Assembly (NCBI GenBank): GCA_903912795.1
Contig: CAIWIS010000712.1
Coordinates: 1 to 9,270, forward strand
Reading direction: 5' to 3'
Length of the DNA stretch: 9,270 nucleotides
Origin: an uncultured Bacteroidales bacterium
GTDB lineage: Bacteria; Bacteroidota; Bacteroidia; Bacteroidales; Paludibacteraceae
A program made the translations under genes and the position numbers. This document shows positions 7,296-9,270 of the stretch, one piece after another; position 1 is the first letter of the stretch; each line of letters opens with the position of its first letter. The notes under the pieces are model-generated. The model saw nothing but the letters and a program-made list of their open reading frames with translations. It was not told the DNA's origin and ran no database searches.

Positions 7296-7302
7296 CATGT
7301 GA
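7291..7302. promoter_or_regulatory. Inverted repeat overlapping the -33 region
   Basis: TCACACATGTGA has 5-base inverted arms (TCACA/TGTGA) around CA and contains the perfect 8-mer CACATGTG. It overlaps the proposed -33 element of the GH29 operon, a position suited to an operator. The arms resemble CRP half-sites but in the opposite arrangement (TCACA first), so it is not a CRP box. The regulator is unknown, and chance is possible at this length. Confidence 0.35.
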
Positions 7303-7344
7303 CTTTCATTATATTTATTCGCCAAACAGATGTACGTTTTCAAT

Positions 7345-8985
7345 TTATTTTTCATTAGTAATTATTCTCACAAAATCGAAATCAGCTGGAATCCGCTTTC
7401 CAGTTCCCCTATTGAACGCATACATTCCTACTGTCATGCCCATAAATCCCCAATTCGGTGTTCCCTGATCGCTCAAAAATGCTGCATCGGAAATTGCACC
7501 GGCATCCAACCATGTTTTGTTATCGTAACTATAAAAGAACCAGCGTTGTAGCTTATCTACCTTCATTTTCAAGTAAATAGTGGTGCTTTTTATATCAGGA
7601 GTTATTTTTACCACCGACCTTTTGTCATAACGACATTCTTCAAGCAACAATTCCAGCTTACCAGCATCCTCGCGTTGTAAACCTATTCTTGCCCATGTTT
7701 TTGAATCGTAGTGACCGGTCAGTCCGGCTTGCTCTTTGGTTTCGGGATTGAAAGTCAACTTAGTTACCGCTTCAAATTTCAACCAGCGTTCGCGCTGCAC
7801 TATCAGGTTGCGAGCGGCTATAGTATCGATATCAAAATCACCTGTGTAAATACGAAGAAAACATTTCTTTTCGGTCAAGCTAAAATCTTTGTTTACAGGA
7901 TTACGACGCCATATCCATTGAATGCCTAATTTAGTTGCATTAAACTCGTCGCTGCATGCATTAAACTGAGTAGTCCAGGGTAAATCTGGACGCACATTGG
8001 TATCCAGCGTTCCTTTTCCTTCGTTGTCAATTGGCCAACCTTCCTTGCTCCAACTGATTCTGTACAATGAGGTTTCACGCCCAAGTTGGCTTATTCCACG
8101 TCGTTTTCCTTTTAACTCCCCTTGAATCCAACGTTGAGAAATTACCGTAGTCCACCACTCACCATTCTGTGTACTGAAAATTTTTCCATGACCCTGATGA
8201 AAGTTGATAGCATTCGTGTCTTTTTGTGTCAAATAAGGATTATAAGGTGAATTTTCATACGGTCCGTAAACCGATTTTGACCGGGCTATCAGCATGTGAT
8301 GCCCCTTAAACAAACCATTGGAAGCCGCCATGATAAAGTAATAATAACCATCCTTTTTTAGAATATGCGGTCCTTCCGGAGCTGCTTTTTTCCCTTCTGT
8401 TTCTATCCAACGAGGCTCTTCCACCATTTTGGTGCATTCTTTGTTCAGTTTTACTATTTTAGCTCCATTACCTGTTGGAATTCCCGCTGCAAATAACATA
8501 TAATGCTCACCATCGGTATCCACAAAATGCGATGGGTCACTTCCAAAATTAGTAATCTGCACTGGTTTACTCCATGGGCCATGAATACTTTTCGATTTGG
8601 TCATGTAATTACCACGCACATTGGTGCTTCGGTCTTGACTCAATTGAACGGTGCAATAGAAAATATAAAACTCACCGTTGTAATACGAAATATCCGGTGC
8701 CCAAATGCCCATTCCGTCAAAGAAATAGCTCAAGTCCAGGTCTTCGCTTTTGTTGAAAACATGGTCAATCTGTTTCCAGTTGACTAAATCTTTGGAATGA
8801 GAAATAATTATTCCCGGAAAATATTCAAATGTAGAATTAACTGTATAATAATCATTCCCTACCCTAACAGTAGAAGGGTCTGGGAAAAAACCAGGATTTA
8901 CAGGGTTCGTGTAGGTTTTGGGTACTGATGCAAAACCCAACTGAATAACTAATGCGAGACTGATAATTAGTGTGATTCGTTTCAT
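7345..8985 (-). CDS. GH43 beta-xylosidase / alpha-L-arabinofuranosidase
   Basis: A 546-residue exported inverting glycosidase, normal length for the two-domain GH43 form. Signal peptide about 1-19 (core LIISLALVIQLGFA). The five-bladed propeller (about 25-335) opens with YTNPVNPGFFPDPSTVRVG and carries the complete GH43 triad: base D36 (FPDPS), pKa modulator D150 (GSDPSHF) and acid E204 (APEGPH). FEYFPGIIISHSKDLVNW is typical of XynB-like beta-xylosidases (probably a subfamily 10-12 type, judged from memory). A C-terminal beta-sandwich (about 340-546, including QAGLTGHYDS and WGFMGM) matches the XynB C-terminal domain that completes the active site in this group. It would release xylose or arabinofuranose from xylan- or xyloglucan-derived oligosaccharides. 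Whether xylosidase or arabinofuranosidase cannot be decided from sequence. The stop of the preceding open frame is only 8 bases upstream, suggesting it belongs to a transcript entering from the right. The GH29 operon follows after a 122-bp gap with its own promoter. Confidence 0.93.
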   Translation of the reverse strand: MKRITLIISLALVIQLGFASVPKTYTNPVNPGFFPDPSTVRVGNDYYTVNSTFEYFPGIIISHSKDLVNWKQIDHVFNKSEDLDLSYFFDGMGIWAPDISYYNGEFYIFYCTVQLSQDRSTNVRGNYMTKSKSIHGPWSKPVQITNFGSDPSHFVDTDGEHYMLFAAGIPTGNGAKIVKLNKECTKMVEEPRWIETEGKKAAPEGPHILKKDGYYYFIMAASNGLFKGHHMLIARSKSVYGPYENSPYNPYLTQKDTNAINFHQGHGKIFSTQNGEWWTTVISQRWIQGELKGKRRGISQLGRETSLYRISWSKEGWPIDNEGKGTLDTNVRPDLPWTTQFNACSDEFNATKLGIQWIWRRNPVNKDFSLTEKKCFLRIYTGDFDIDTIAARNLIVQRERWLKFEAVTKLTFNPETKEQAGLTGHYDSKTWARIGLQREDAGKLELLLEECRYDKRSVVKITPDIKSTTIYLKMKVDKLQRWFFYSYDNKTWLDAGAISDAAFLSDQGTPNWGFMGMTVGMYAFNRGTGKRIPADFDFVRIITNEK

Positions 8986-8993
8986 TTCAAATA

Positions 8994-9260
8994 TTAAATA
9001 GTTTCCTTAAACGCTTTCAATAGTCCGATCAACTCTGCTTCGCCACGCAATGCCCACAATCCGGGATTTACTTCAAGCGTTTTGCTCCACTCGCTTGGGT
9101 TTGCACCAAACGTTCGGCATATGGCTCTAGCCTGTGCCGCTTCTATAACTTGTCCGTCAACCGATAAAAGGGAAGCCCCAACTTTCCGTATTCTATTTTC
9201 AATATGGAAGTTTGGAAACTTCCTTCCAGCTTGAACGAAGCGAGGAATAGGATTACTTGC
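8994..9260 (-). pseudogene. 3' end of an unrecognised, apparently interrupted gene
   Basis: An 88-codon minus-strand frame is open from 9260 to the TAA at 8996-8994 with no ATG, GTG or TTG start before its last 20 codons. It is closed upstream by an in-frame TAA at 9263-9261. The C-terminal two-thirds reads like a real protein (for example VDGQVIEAAQARAIC, GANPSEWSKTLE and NPGLWALRGEAELIGLLKAF, ending KETI), but I do not recognise the family. The upstream stop arises inside a tandem duplication of GCAAGTAA (9267-9252). If one copy is removed, the terminal bases, which would complete an ATG if the next base outside the window is A on this strand, come into frame with it. Alternatives are a frameshifted gene, a gene end fused to an inserted repeat (see the palindrome at 9206-9223), a sequencing error, or non-coding DNA. 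The opposite strand is also open over most of this stretch but gives a less protein-like sequence. Its stop is 8 bases before the GH43 start, which favours a former operon partner. Confidence 0.4.
9206..9223. repeat. 18-bp inverted repeat at the right edge
   Basis: GGAAGTTT and AAACTTCC are perfect 8-base inverted arms around GG. A further TTCC follows directly (9224-9227), giving a GGAA/TTCC-rich context. It lies in the start-less frame at 8994-9260. Compact palindromes of this type are common in dispersed REP-like elements of Bacteroidota, but a single copy in one window cannot prove that. Confidence 0.6.
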
Positions 9261-9267
9261 TTACTTG
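9252..9267. repeat. Tandem 8-bp duplication
   Basis: TTACTTGC occurs twice in direct tandem on the plus strand (9253-9260 and 9261-9268); on the minus strand it reads GCAAGTAAGCAAGTAA (9267-9252). The unit is not a multiple of three, so gain or loss of one copy shifts the reading frame. In this copy number it places a TAA in frame with the open stretch downstream. Confidence 0.8.
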
Positions 9268-9270
9268 CCA

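Noticed and set aside
9204..9270. Plus-strand frame starting MEVWKLPSS at the right edge
   Set aside because: It overlaps the palindrome and tandem duplication and cannot be distinguished from a chance or repeat-encoded frame; too short and cut by the edge.
1..9270. CRISPR arrays, tRNA or rRNA genes, insertion sequences, SusC/SusD genes
   Set aside because: Looked for on both strands by eye; no regularly spaced repeats, no tRNA-like or rRNA-like sequence, and no transposase or SusC/SusD coding sequence was found.

Overview
The window looks like a Bacteroidota chromosome, probably Bacteroidales-like. It is AT-rich. All the genes lie on the minus strand, the leaders lack Shine-Dalgarno sequences, there is a TAnnTTTG-type -7 promoter element, and every complete gene encodes an exported protein. 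The content is a carbohydrate-degradation locus, with no SusC/SusD pair or regulator gene inside the window. The genus is not determinable from what I can see.

Read in the direction of transcription (right to left), the layout is as follows. (1) At 8994-9260 there is an unrecognised 88-codon open stretch with no start codon, beside an 8-bp tandem duplication and a palindrome. (2) Eight bases after its stop comes a GH43 enzyme (7345-8985) of beta-xylosidase/arabinofuranosidase type. (3) A 122-bp gap carries a good Bacteroidota promoter and a small inverted repeat. (4) Three genes then follow as a likely operon: a GH29 alpha-L-fucosidase with a C-terminal F5/8-type domain (5528-7222), a GH43-like five-bladed propeller of unclear family (4369-5508), and a GH95 enzyme (2079-4268). 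(5) A hairpin-plus-U-tract terminator (2011-2041) closes the operon. (6) Just beyond it are two tandem LacI-type palindromes whose centres are 30 bp apart. (7) The last feature is the first 612 codons of a secreted, Asn/Thr-rich parallel beta-helix protein that runs off the left edge (1-1838).

The enzymes suggest trimming of side chains from a plant hemicellulose (xylan or xyloglucan) or a similar heteroglycan. GH29 (retaining) and GH95 (inverting) would remove alpha-L-fucose or alpha-L-galactose, GH43 would remove xylose or arabinofuranose, and the GH43-like protein would supply an unknown step. The GH95 active site has Thr where, as I recall the family, fucosidases have His. This points to alpha-L-galactosidase activity and would fit a complex xylan substrate.

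The items most worth follow-up are the GH95 specificity residue, the propeller protein that lacks the canonical GH43 Asp, the paired operators in front of the beta-helix gene, and the disrupted reading frame at the right edge.
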